DNA of 11,930 bases. Origin: Candidatus Saccharimonadota bacterium (GTDB lineage Bacteria; Patescibacteriota; Saccharimonadia; Saccharimonadales; Saccharimonadaceae). Location of the stretch: positions 1 through 11,930 of the forward strand of contig JAGCSL010000014.1 in NCBI GenBank assembly GCA_017964115.1. Reading direction: 5' to 3'. The translations under genes and the position numbers were made by a program. The notes under the pieces were generated by a model that was not told where the DNA came from, did not search any database, and saw only the letters and a list, made by a program, of their open reading frames with translations. Position 1 is the stretch's first letter. Every line of letters begins with the position of its first letter. Shown in pieces: positions 1 through 5,955 of this stretch.

Positions 1-750
1 ATAACCGCCATCGACCGGTAAAATTACGCCAGTTACATAGCTAGCGTCTTTGCTCGCTAAGAATAGCAAGGCTGCGTCTAATTCTCCGGCTTGACCATAA
101 CGCTGTATTGGCACATGTGTTTTAGCGAACTCTTGGAATTGATCGGTATCAAGCGTTTCGGTGGTTAGTTCGGTATAGAAATAGCCTGGGCAAATCGCAT
201 TGCAAGTAATACCATCCATGGCGAGCTCGGCTGCTACGGCGCGCGTAAAGTTTACTACGGCGCCCTTCGAGGCATGATAAGCGATTGTGTGTATCTCTGT
301 ATTGCCAACCAAGCCATACATCGAGGCGATGTTAATAATACGGCCATATTTGTTCTTCTGCATAATCTTTGCGAAAGCACGCGTCATCTTGAAAACGGAT
401 GTCTCGTCGGTCGCGATGGTAAAATCCCACTCTTCGTCAGTCATATCAACTACGCCGTTATTTTTAGCAGATCCAGCGCAGTTTAATAGAATATCTACTT
501 TTCCGAATTCTTTTTCGGCAGCAGTAGCGGCTTTTTCAATATCTTCCGTGCTCGTAACGTCGCATTTGATAGCAAGCACTTTCTCGGCGCCAGCCTGCTC
601 GAGTTCTGGCTTAAATTCTTCTAATCGTTCAATACGGCGGGCTAGAATAACTAAGCTAGCACCTTGACGCGCCAGTGCGAGTGCCATCTGTTTGCCAAGA
701 CCACTTGAGGCTCCAGTCACGACGGCAACTTGTCCTTTAAAATTAAACAT
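1..750 (-). CDS. Short-chain dehydrogenase/reductase (SDR), C-terminus cut by the window edge
   Basis: The reading frame is open from ATG at 750 to base 1 (250 codons, no stop), so only the last few residues are missing; it already reaches the usual SDR end (PVDGGY). It is a classical NAD(P)-dependent SDR with a Rossmann fold. Visible features are the cofactor motif TGASSGLG (residues 12-19), NCAG (90-93), catalytic Ser143 (IAS) and YHASK (Tyr158, Lys162), and PGYFYTEL after the active site. The usual tetrad Asn is Asp115 (TDETSVF), which I believe is normal for the gluconate-5-dehydrogenase-like subgroup. Substrate cannot be read from sequence: a sugar acid, polyol or 3-oxoacyl group are all possible. 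The start is supported by AAGGAG seven bases upstream. It is divergent from the membrane protein gene at 825. Family call sure, substrate not. Confidence 0.93.
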   Translation of the reverse strand, partial: MFNFKGQVAVVTGASSGLGKQMALALARQGASLVILARRIERLEEFKPELEQAGAEKVLAIKCDVTSTEDIEKAATAAEKEFGKVDILLNCAGSAKNNGVVDMTDEEWDFTIATDETSVFKMTRAFAKIMQKNKYGRIINIASMYGLVGNTEIHTIAYHASKGAVVNFTRAVAAELAMDGITCNAICPGYFYTELTTETLDTDQFQEFAKTHVPIQRYGQAGELDAALLFLASKDASYVTGVILPVDGGY

Positions 751-773
751 GTAAAAACTCCTTATTCATCACT

Positions 774-779
774 ATTATA
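774..779 (-). promoter_or_regulatory. Extended -10 promoter of the SDR gene
   Basis: On the minus strand TATAAT (779-774) is preceded by TGA, giving an extended -10. No good -35 is seen at the right distance. The expected start of transcription is near 767, leaving a short leader that holds the AAGGAG ribosome site. Confidence 0.55.
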
Positions 780-785
780 TCAGTT

Positions 786-815
786 TTGATATTTTCTATT
801 TTGCTAGTGTATAAT
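786..815 (+). promoter_or_regulatory. Promoter of the 825 membrane protein gene, probably giving a leaderless mRNA
   Basis: TTGATA (786-791) and TATAAT (810-815) are 18 bases apart. The expected transcription start is about 822, only a few bases before ATG 825. No Shine-Dalgarno sequence precedes that ATG, so a leaderless or near-leaderless transcript is inferred. Confidence 0.6.
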
Positions 816-824
816 TAGAGCAAG

Positions 825-1211
825 ATGGAATTCCTAGCCGCGGCAAATACCTTCGAAATGAACGGCACCGCCTTATTCTTAATTATTGTTGGTGGGATTA
901 TTATCTGGCTAATTATGACCTTCCTTTTTGCTAATATGGATTCCGGCACGGTTGACTTGATTCTCAACAAAGATAAGCGTGAGCCAAAAGGTATCGAGTT
1001 TGTCGATGTGGAAGATGATTTACAGAAGGAAAAAGAGAAAGCCTTCAAAGAGAAAAAGAAACGTCAGCGTCGCAAAGAGTTGCTAAAGCGTTTAAAGATT
1101 ACTCTCAAAAAAACCGGAGTATTATTGCTGGAAAGCTCATGGATGATTGGCTTATCGGTCGCCATAATTCTCACGGTTTATTTCATTACGCAAAATATGC
1201 TAATTGAATAG
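825..1211 (+). CDS. Small two-helix membrane protein, function unknown
   Basis: 128 residues, not recognised as a named family. A hydrophobic segment spans about residues 15-37, a strongly charged linker (about 50-95, with lysine/arginine/glutamate runs likely to form a helix or coiled coil) follows, and a second hydrophobic segment covers about 98-124. This predicts a protein anchored by two helices with a 60-residue charged loop, most likely cytoplasmic because of its positive charge. ATG 825 was chosen because the promoter places the transcript start right before it; ATG 858 (Met12) is the alternative. Its TAG stop (1209-1211) directly touches the trxB stop (1212-1214) of the convergent operon, with no terminator between them. 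A real gene by composition and promoter; function unassigned. Confidence 0.7.
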   Translation: MEFLAAANTFEMNGTALFLIIVGGIIIWLIMTFLFANMDSGTVDLILNKDKREPKGIEFVDVEDDLQKEKEKAFKEKKKRQRRKELLKRLKITLKKTGVLLLESSWMIGLSVAIILTVYFITQNMLIE

Positions 1212-2111
1212 TTACTTACGGTCGAAGTTCAATGCTTCGGTCGCCGCAATCGCGCCATCACTTGTTGCCGTCACGAGCTGGCGGATTTCTTTTTTACGCA
1301 CGTCGCCCGCTACGAATATGCCCGGAATATTTGTAGCACAGTTTTCGCCGGCGTCTACAAAGCCATATTCGTCCAGCTTAAGCCCGTCAACCAGTCCTTT
1401 AGCCTTAGGAATGCGTCCAATCGCCACAAATAAGGCATCGACTTTTAGCTCTTTCGTTTCACCGTTCTGGCTTATTGTAATACTTTCGAGTTTACGGTCG
1501 CCATTTAGTGCAACGACATTTGCGCTCAGGACGAATTCGACATTATCTTTCTTTTTGAGCTTTTGTACTAACGCCTGATTGCCGCGAAACTCATCGCGTC
1601 GGTGAATTAGATAAACTTTTCCAGCCATATCGGCGAGATAAAGCGCTTCCTGAAGAGCAGTGTTGCCTCCGCCATTTACGGCAACGGTACGGCTTTTATA
1701 GAAACTACCGTCGCAGGTTGCGCAATACGAAACGCCTCGGCCAGTAAATTTACTTTCATTGTCTAAGCTAAGCGTGCGCGGCTCAGTACCGCAGGCTAAA
1801 ATCACTACTTTGGCACGATATTGGTCGTCCTCGGTCTTTACCAGCTTGTAATCACCCTTGTCAATGATTTTTTCGACGGTTTCAAATTCGATTTCTACGC
1901 CTAAATCTTCGGCCTGTTTCTGTAAAGTCTGACCAAACTCAAGGCCAGTTATTTTTGGCGTGGCTGGATAGTTTTCAATCTCGGTCGTATTGATAATTTG
2001 GCCACCGCAAGCGGCTGCCTCTAATACTAGAACTTTGCGGTTAGCGCGTACAGAATAAATTGCCGCCGTCAATCCAGCTGGGCCACCACCAACTACTGCT
2101 ACATCGTACAT
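1212..2111 (-). CDS. trxB: Thioredoxin reductase (NADPH-type flavoprotein)
   Basis: 299 residues, slightly short of the usual 310-320. It uses NADPH and FAD to reduce thioredoxin in the cytoplasm. Visible features in order: FAD-binding GGGPAGLTAA (8-17), redox-active CATC (Cys130, Cys133), the NADPH-binding glycine motif GGGNTA (147-152, where most homologues have GGGDSA), HRRDEFR (170-176) for the 2'-phosphate of NADPH, and the second FAD motif GIFVAGDVR (264-272). The ATG directly follows the TAA of trxA with no base between, and its ribosome site (GGAG) lies inside the trxA end, so the two genes are almost certainly translationally coupled. No intrinsic terminator was found after its stop, which abuts the convergent 825 gene. 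Confidence 0.96.
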   Translation of the reverse strand: MYDVAVVGGGPAGLTAAIYSVRANRKVLVLEAAACGGQIINTTEIENYPATPKITGLEFGQTLQKQAEDLGVEIEFETVEKIIDKGDYKLVKTEDDQYRAKVVILACGTEPRTLSLDNESKFTGRGVSYCATCDGSFYKSRTVAVNGGGNTALQEALYLADMAGKVYLIHRRDEFRGNQALVQKLKKKDNVEFVLSANVVALNGDRKLESITISQNGETKELKVDALFVAIGRIPKAKGLVDGLKLDEYGFVDAGENCATNIPGIFVAGDVRKKEIRQLVTATSDGAIAATEALNFDRK

Positions 2112-2423
2112 TTATTTCTCCATCATCTTAATTAGGCGCTTCTTTGGCTGCAAGCCAACGCGACGATCGGTTTCTTCGCCGGCCTTAAATGATACTAGGC
2201 AAGGAATTGAGCCCACCTCGTATTCCTCAGCCAATTCATCTTCCGTATCAATATCTACCATTACGATTTTAAAATCATCGCGTTCTTCGGCAAGTTCCTC
2301 TAGAATCGGATGTAGCGCTTGGCAAGGAGGGCACCACTCAGCGTTAAAATCCACTAAAACCGGCTTTTTACTTTGTAAAACCTCTTTAGCGAAATTCTTC
2401 TTTGTCCCTTCAATAATCTTCAT
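2112..2423 (-). CDS. trxA: Thioredoxin with a WCPPC active site
   Basis: 103 residues, the normal thioredoxin length. It is a disulfide-reducing carrier, recharged by the TrxB encoded next to it. The active site reads WCPPC (Trp30, Cys31, Pro32, Pro33, Cys34) instead of the standard WCGPC, followed by the expected Asp-rich strand (VMVDID) and the cis-proline loop SIPCL, where Pro74 is followed by Cys75 instead of the usual Thr. The start at 2423 is chosen because GGGAG lies seven bases upstream and the protein then begins as thioredoxins do; the frame runs on to 2543, but that stretch is promoter-like DNA. First gene of the trxA-trxB operon. The proline swap should shift its redox potential, an inference from work on thioredoxin active-site variants. 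Confidence 0.95.
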   Translation of the reverse strand: MKIIEGTKKNFAKEVLQSKKPVLVDFNAEWCPPCQALHPILEELAEERDDFKIVMVDIDTEDELAEEYEVGSIPCLVSFKAGEETDRRVGLQPKKRLIKMMEK

Positions 2424-2443
2424 TTTTAACTCCCTTTGTATAA

Positions 2444-2472
2444 ATAATAGCTTATTGTGGCAAAAAGGTAAA
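2444..2472 (-). promoter_or_regulatory. Likely promoter of the trxA-trxB operon
   Basis: On the minus strand TTTACC (2472-2467) and TATTAT (2449-2444) are separated by 17 bases, placing the transcript start near 2437, just before the GGGAG ribosome site. Neither box is perfect; TATACA nearer the gene is an alternative -10. Confidence 0.4.
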
Positions 2473-2477
2473 AAAGC

Positions 2478-2506
2478 TTGACTAATACATGGAATTATGG
2501 CAATAT
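2478..2506 (+). promoter_or_regulatory. Strong promoter of the 2590 membrane protein gene
   Basis: TTGACT (2478-2483), a 17-base spacer and CAATAT (2501-2506) preceded by TGG form an extended -10 promoter. Transcription should start near 2513, giving a leader of about 75 bases. It diverges from the trxA promoter. Confidence 0.6.
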
Positions 2507-2534
2507 ATATAAAGAAATGACGCCTAGCATCATT

Positions 2535-2582
2535 TAGTTGCATTGTCCTAGTTGCACGACACCATAGTGGGTGTCTCGGAGG
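2535..2582 (+). promoter_or_regulatory. Structured 5' leader: direct repeat, hairpin and ribosome site
   Basis: The leader holds two exact copies of TAGTTGCA (2535-2542 and 2549-2556, a 14-base period) and then a perfect inverted repeat GACACC/GGTGTC (2558-2563 and 2570-2575) with a six-base loop. The hairpin ends two bases before the strong GGAGG ribosome site (2578-2582). This could be a protein- or RNA-responsive control element or an mRNA stabiliser; no known riboswitch is recognised. Confidence 0.4.
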
Positions 2583-2589
2583 ATTTTAA

Positions 2590-2958
2590 ATGATACTGTT
2601 TTTGACGTTCTTGGCAGCCAATCACTTTTTCCCGCAGTATGTTCAGATCGACGGGTGGCCGACCATGATTCTCGCGACGGTGCTTTTCTACGTTGCGGAA
2701 TATATCATCGCGTTCGTGCTCGTCTTGGCCATGATGGGAGTGATCTCATTGAGTCTTCTTACCGATTCCGTCAGTGTCGGCCAGGTTCTCGCGATAATCG
2801 CGCTCGTCGTGGCGCTCTGCTTCGTCGGTATGATATCAATCCTGGTGTTGAGTAAGTACCTGCCTGGATTCTGGGTGAGCGGAAAAATGACAGCGTTTAT
2901 ACTCGCGCTTATTCCGTCTCTGCTTTCGGCTAAGGTGACGACCAGCAACAGAGACTAA
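2590..2958 (+). CDS. Small multi-pass membrane protein, function unknown
   Basis: 122 residues, very hydrophobic, not recognised. Likely membrane helices cover about residues 2-18 (weak, split by Asn11-His12), 26-54, 62-88 and 97-114, with a polar tail of about ten residues ending SNRD. The start at 2590 is fixed by GGAGG seven bases upstream. It has its own promoter and its own terminator, so it is a one-gene unit. Codon use is distinctive: of its 20 leucines none uses TTA or CTA, unlike the neighbouring 3393 gene, and hand-counted G+C over 2641-2940 is 158 of 300 (53%). That could reflect transfer or high expression, but trxB also reaches such values locally, so the point is weak. No function is proposed. 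Confidence 0.7.
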   Translation: MILFLTFLAANHFFPQYVQIDGWPTMILATVLFYVAEYIIAFVLVLAMMGVISLSLLTDSVSVGQVLAIIALVVALCFVGMISILVLSKYLPGFWVSGKMTAFILALIPSLLSAKVTTSNRD

Positions 2959-3001
2959 CGAAAAACGCAAAGTATCAGACATAGTGCTCTAGCACACATA
3001 A

Positions 3002-3030
3002 AGCTCTCGCCGGACGGCGGGAGCTATTTT
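3002..3030 (+). terminator. Intrinsic terminator after the 2590 gene
   Basis: AGCTCTCGCCG, loop GAC and GGCGGGAGCT form a stable G+C-rich stem with small mismatches, followed by ATTTTCG. It closes the 2590 transcription unit. Confidence 0.7.
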
Positions 3031-3051
3031 CGTAAATGTGACTAACTAACA

Positions 3052-3080
3052 TTTACAAAACTTAACAGATATGCTAAAAT
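3052..3080 (+). promoter_or_regulatory. Promoter of rpmG, probably leaderless
   Basis: TTTACA (3052-3057), a 17-base spacer and TAAAAT (3075-3080) preceded by TGC form an extended -10 promoter. The expected start is near 3087-3088 while the ATG is at 3090, and no Shine-Dalgarno sequence is present. A leaderless mRNA is inferred. Confidence 0.65.
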
Positions 3081-3089
3081 AATCCCAAT

Positions 3090-3299
3090 ATGGCAAAGAA
3101 AAATAATACCAAGCGCAAGCTTGTTGGTTTGGTGTCTGAAGAATCTGGTATTCGCCTTTACTATACCAAGAAAAACACCATGAATACGCCAGACAAGCTC
3201 AGCCTTCGCAAGTATGACCCAGTTTTGCGCAAACACGTGGTCTTTACCGAAACGAAGAAGAACCTTGGCCGCAACGAAGTAAAGGAAAAGAAGCGCTAA
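3090..3299 (+). CDS. rpmG: Ribosomal protein L33 (bL33), cysteine-free type
   Basis: 69 residues against about 50-55 for most L33 proteins; the excess is a basic C-terminal tail (residues about 57-69). L33 sits near the E site of the large subunit. The recognisable core is YYTKKNTMNTPDKLSLRKYD (25-44) followed by PVLRKHVVFTETK, matching the E. coli-like form. It has no cysteines, so it is the zinc-free (C-minus) type with no CxxC pairs. It is a one-gene unit with its own promoter (transcript start two or three bases before the ATG) and a strong terminator right after the stop. Confidence 0.95.
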   Translation: MAKKNNTKRKLVGLVSEESGIRLYYTKKNTMNTPDKLSLRKYDPVLRKHVVFTETKKNLGRNEVKEKKR

Positions 3300-3301
3300 A
3301 T

Positions 3302-3334
3302 AATATGCCCCAACTCGAGAGGGGCATATTTTTA
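3302..3334 (+). terminator. Intrinsic terminator of rpmG
   Basis: A perfect 10-bp stem AATATGCCCC (3302-3311) / GGGGCATATT (3321-3330) with a nine-base loop, followed by further T residues. It begins two bases after the rpmG stop. Confidence 0.85.
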
Positions 3335-3359
3335 TTGTCGAGCCAATAAATAATACTTA

Positions 3360-3368
3360 TGTTAAAAT
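3360..3368 (+). promoter_or_regulatory. Extended -10 promoter of the 3393 gene
   Basis: TG (3360-3361), T, then TAAAAT (3363-3368) form an extended -10; no convincing -35 is seen. Transcription should start near 3375. Unlike its neighbours this unit keeps a classical ribosome site, GAGG (3382-3385), seven bases before the ATG. Confidence 0.5.
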
Positions 3369-3392
3369 AAAAACAAATAATGAGGATAAAAA

Positions 3393-4043
3393 ATGCAAGA
3401 TTCATTTGATGCGCGCATGCAAGGACAAACACCAGAACCAGCCGAAAAGGCTAAGTCGAACAAACTTTGGATTATTATTTCCGCCGTGCTATTGATAGGC
3501 GTAATAGCATTAGCCGTTACGGAGGTGCTTGCTTATCAAGAAATGTCAAAGAGGGACGAAAAAATTACTGAGCTCGAAAAGAAGATTGAAGACCTTCAGA
3601 AACCTGCCGAAAAAGAGGAAGAACCTCCAATCGTAGACGACGATGATGAGGGTGATGATGTTGACGCAGATAAGGAAGAAGAAATTGACGACATGGATGC
3701 CGCAAAGTCATCGCTCGATGCCTATATTAAGAAAACTAAGATGACGGTTTCAGGTTATCAGTATAGCTACACTATTAATGACATGAAATTAACAAAAGAT
3801 GGTAAGTACTATTACGCATTAATCACCGTAAGTATCAAAAATGGTTCTAATGATTCTAGCCTAGAATATCGTTTGGCTAAAAAGGGAAGCGACTGGAAAT
3901 ATGTGAATGGCGGCCAAGCCGTTCCACTATGCTCTGAGCTCGACAGTGACGCTCTGACCTTCATGAAAAATTATGGCAAAGAATTTAAGGCCTATGCTAC
4001 CTGTGCCGACGAAAATCATAAGACCATCGACTATAGCAAATAA
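3393..4043 (+). CDS. Membrane-anchored extracytoplasmic protein, function unknown
   Basis: 216 residues. A polar N-terminus of 23 residues is followed by one hydrophobic segment (about 24-47), so a single-pass anchor with the C-terminus outside is likely. Next come a heptad-like charged stretch (51-71, MSKRDEKITELEKKIEDLQ), a very acidic linker (75-102, many Asp/Glu), and a compact C-terminal domain (about 104-216) with alternating polar and aromatic residues suggesting beta strands (SGYQYSYTINDMKL, YYYALITVSIKNGS). Two cysteines, Cys180 and Cys204, lie in that outer domain and could form a disulfide. I recognise no named family; the layout suits a surface or periplasm-like binding or scaffold protein. 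It converges on rplA, and both share the terminator at 4067-4094. Confidence 0.75.
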   Translation: MQDSFDARMQGQTPEPAEKAKSNKLWIIISAVLLIGVIALAVTEVLAYQEMSKRDEKITELEKKIEDLQKPAEKEEEPPIVDDDDEGDDVDADKEEEIDDMDAAKSSLDAYIKKTKMTVSGYQYSYTINDMKLTKDGKYYYALITVSIKNGSNDSSLEYRLAKKGSDWKYVNGGQAVPLCSELDSDALTFMKNYGKEFKAYATCADENHKTIDYSK

Positions 4044-4066
4044 TAATTCTTAGAAGCGCATGCTCA

Positions 4067-4094
4067 AAAAATCTCCCCAAACGGGGAGATTTTT
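4067..4094. terminator. Bidirectional terminator between the 3393 gene and rplA
   Basis: A perfect 12-bp palindrome, AAAAATCTCCCC (4067-4078) and GGGGAGATTTTT (4083-4094), with a four-base loop. The A/T arms provide a U-tract on either strand, so it can end both the plus-strand gene (stop 4043) and rplA (stop 4110). Confidence 0.9.
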
Positions 4095-4109
4095 GTTGTC
4101 TACAAATAA

Positions 4110-5042
4110 TTAGTTATAAATATTCTCAACCAAGATGCTTGGGCCCATGGTAGTAGAAATGTAAACAGACTTTACGTATTGACCTTTGATAGATGCAGGC
4201 TTTTGACTCTTTAAACTTTCGACGAATGCATTAACATTCTCCATAAGCTTTTCAGCGCCAAATGATACCTTGCCGAGGCCAACGTGAACGATAGCCTGCT
4301 TGTCGACGCGGTATTCAATCTTACCAGCTTTGGCTTCTTTGACGGCTTTCTCGATATCGGTAGTGACCGTGCCGGCCTTTGGATTTGGCATGAGGCCTTT
4401 TGGACCGAGTAGGCGAGCATATTTACCGAGTTTTGGCATGTATTGTGGGGTAGAAATTAAAACGTCAAAATCGAGTTGTTCTTTGTCGAGGCGCTTAGTG
4501 AATTCTTCATCTTCAGCAATATCTGCGCCAGCGGCCTTAGCGGCTTTGGCGAGATCGAGTGGTGCAAAAACAGCCACGCGGGTATCCTTGCCGGTACCAG
4601 CTGGAAGCGTGACGGTAGCGCGGATGTTTTGATCGGCCTGGCGTGGATCTACGCCTAGGCGGAAATGCATTTCGAGAGTTGCATCAAACTTAACTGGGCT
4701 AGTCTCAATGGCAAGCTTAACTGCCTCTTCGAGACTGTAAGCCTTATTCTTTTCAACTTTCTCGTTAGCCTTGCGGTAATTCTTGCCACGGCGTTCGAGG
4801 CGAGAACGAGTGACTGGCTTTGGGCCAGCTTTCTTTTCTGGCTCGGCGGCCTTCTCGAGCTTGCGAGCTTGGCGCTCTTCTTCGGCCTTAACTTCTTCTT
4901 GATGTTTCTTAGATTTTTTACCAGCTTTAGCGTATTTCTCTTCAGTGACCTCTTCAGTCTTTTCTTCAACTGGTGCTTCGACTGCTTCTTCAACTGGAGC
5001 GGTCTCAAGAATTTCTTCTTTGGCTTCTTCTTTTTTAGCCAT
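4110..5042 (-). CDS. rplA: Ribosomal protein L1 (uL1) with a long acidic/lysine-rich N-terminal extension
   Basis: 310 residues against about 230 for typical bacterial L1. L1 forms the mobile stalk by the E site and in many bacteria represses its own operon. The L1 core begins near residue 84 (RRGKNYRKA, then NKAYSLEEAVKLA) and includes GPKGLMPNPKAGTV and the end IKGQYVKSVYISTTMGPSI. The first 83 residues are an extra low-complexity segment: acidic repeats (VEEAVEAPVEEKTEEVTEE) and then basic runs. The start at 5042 has AGGA six bases upstream. Unusually, rplA does not follow rplK: it is about 3.6 kb from it, with its own promoter and terminator. The extension is real coding sequence since it shares the frame and starts at the only good ribosome site. 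Confidence 0.96.
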   Translation of the reverse strand: MAKKEEAKEEILETAPVEEAVEAPVEEKTEEVTEEKYAKAGKKSKKHQEEVKAEEERQARKLEKAAEPEKKAGPKPVTRSRLERRGKNYRKANEKVEKNKAYSLEEAVKLAIETSPVKFDATLEMHFRLGVDPRQADQNIRATVTLPAGTGKDTRVAVFAPLDLAKAAKAAGADIAEDEEFTKRLDKEQLDFDVLISTPQYMPKLGKYARLLGPKGLMPNPKAGTVTTDIEKAVKEAKAGKIEYRVDKQAIVHVGLGKVSFGAEKLMENVNAFVESLKSQKPASIKGQYVKSVYISTTMGPSILVENIYN

Positions 5043-5105
5043 GAAATATCCTTTCGCGGTACAAACGAGCTTTTACTCTCCCGACCATTAAATTTAACTT
5101 CGTCA

Positions 5106-5134
5106 ATTTTAGCATAAAACAGATAAAAAGGCAA
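5106..5134 (-). promoter_or_regulatory. Promoter of rplA
   Basis: On the minus strand TTGCCT (5134-5129), a 17-base spacer and TAAAAT (5111-5106) preceded by TGC. The start should be near 5099, leaving a leader of about 57 bases. An L1-binding site might lie in it, but I cannot demonstrate one. Confidence 0.65.
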
Positions 5135-5135
5135 G

Positions 5136-5170
5136 AAAAAGCGCCGTGGCTCCAAAGGAACTACGACGCT
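5136..5170 (-). terminator. Intrinsic terminator overlapping the end of the first cdsA gene
   Basis: Read on the minus strand, AGCG-CGT-GTTCC pairs with GGAGC-ACG-CGCT around a TTT loop (5170-5140, with one wobble and one mismatch), followed by TTTTT. The TAG stop of the gene (5161-5163) lies inside the left arm. It separates this gene from the rplA promoter. Confidence 0.7.
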
Positions 5171-5844
5171 AGGTTGATTAGGGCATATAGCACCACGCAT
5201 AACGAAATAGAATCGACGCGATCGAGGTAGCCGCCATGGCCTTTGACGGGCCATTCCAACCACTTGACGACCGCATAGTGACTGAGCACTTCGCCGGAAT
5301 CCTTCACACCTAGTTGTCGCTTCGTTGCTGAGCCGAGCAGGTCGCCAATCTCTGCCATAAAACCGCCAAGCACCAGGAAAACAATAATTCCAGGCGTGAT
5401 AGCGATGCCAAGTAGCTTACACACGATAAAGCCGATAATCCATCCGGTCACGATTCCACCAATGTATCCTTCCCAAGTTTTCTTGGGCGAGATGCTATGG
5501 AGAGCGTAAACGCGGTGTTTGCCAATCAGCTTTCCGCAGGCAAAGGCGCCCACATCCGATGCGATACTAACTAACACCACTAGGGCAAGCTCCTTATGGC
5601 CAATCAGCAACATTATGAACGAGGCATAGAATAGCACGAGCAGCTCAAGCGCCCAGGCCCCATTCGGCAGACAGGCAAGTGGCTCCATACGCCAGCTTTC
5701 GCCATAGACGACCGAGCAGATCTCTGCCGCCGCTAAAATGAAGCAAACCAGAAACAATGGTGCGAAGTATTCGCCATTCCATCCGAAATAGCAGATACAT
5801 AATGCCACAATAATCCAAACAGCTCCGATTAATCTCCCTTTCAT
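5161..5844 (-). CDS. cdsA: Phosphatidate cytidylyltransferase (CDP-diacylglycerol synthase)
   Basis: 227 residues, multi-pass membrane enzyme that condenses phosphatidic acid and CTP to CDP-diacylglycerol, the precursor of acidic and zwitterionic phospholipids. The CdsA signature is intact: SDVGAF (96-101), SPKKTWEGY (119-127), GDLLGSATKR (167-176), KDSG (181-184), GHGGYLDRVDS (202-212). Between KDSG and GHGG is an insert of 17 residues where typical CdsA has about four; the neighbouring paralogue has one too. At 227 residues it is shorter than many CdsA proteins (about 260-285), mainly at the N-terminus. The ATG at 5844 follows an AGAGGGG ribosome site about nine bases upstream. It has its own promoter and terminator, so it need not depend on the upstream paralogue for transcription. 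Confidence 0.92.
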   Translation of the reverse strand: MKGRLIGAVWIIVALCICYFGWNGEYFAPLFLVCFILAAAEICSVVYGESWRMEPLACLPNGAWALELLVLFYASFIMLLIGHKELALVVLVSIASDVGAFACGKLIGKHRVYALHSISPKKTWEGYIGGIVTGWIIGFIVCKLLGIAITPGIIVFLVLGGFMAEIGDLLGSATKRQLGVKDSGEVLSHYAVVKWLEWPVKGHGGYLDRVDSISLCVVLYALINLAS

Positions 5845-5899
5845 CCAATCACCCCTCTTTCGGTCGTGCGCCGCAGCGCCAGGACATAATCAGCAATTA

Positions 5900-5916
5900 A
5901 ATTATAACATACAATT
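5900..5916. promoter_or_regulatory. 17-bp inverted repeat at the cdsA promoter (candidate operator, copy A)
   Basis: AATTATA-ACA-TACAATT: arms match with one exception. It agrees at 14 of 17 positions with the repeat at 6675-6691 by the other CdsA-like gene, and overlaps the -10 of this promoter. A repressor site for joint control is inferred. Confidence 0.45.
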
Positions 5917-5928
5917 AAATAAAATCAA
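5901..5928 (-). promoter_or_regulatory. Promoter of the first cdsA gene
   Basis: On the minus strand TTGATT (5928-5923), a 16-base spacer, and TATAAT (5906-5901) preceded by TGT: an extended, near-consensus -10. The start is expected near 5894, giving a leader of about 50 bases. Confidence 0.65.
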
Positions 5929-5929
5929 G

Positions 5930-5955
5930 AAAAGGGGGCGCCCCTAGAGGCGCCC
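5930..5955 (-). terminator. Intrinsic terminator overlapping the stop of the second CdsA-like gene
   Basis: GGGCGCC (5955-5949 on the minus strand) and GGCGCCC (5942-5936) form a perfect seven-pair G+C stem with a six-base loop that contains the TAG stop codon. The following T-tract is weak (CCTTTTCTTG). Confidence 0.65.

Noticed and set aside
2424..2543. Longer trxA start at 2543 (adds 40 residues)
   Set aside because: The extra residues do not resemble thioredoxin, the segment overlaps divergent promoters, and ATG 2423 has a good ribosome site.
2571..2855. 94-residue plus-strand ORF overlapping the 2590 gene
   Set aside because: Arg/Asp-rich out-of-frame shadow; the 2590 frame has the ribosome site and membrane-protein character.
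2590..2958. Clear foreign island by G+C content
   Set aside because: Hand count gives 53% G+C, but parts of trxB reach the same value, so composition alone does not support transfer.
4655..5263. Lysine-rich 202-residue ORF on the minus strand across the start of rplA
   Set aside because: It is another frame of the rplA N-terminal extension and crosses the rplA promoter; its composition is explained by the acidic/basic repeats of L1.
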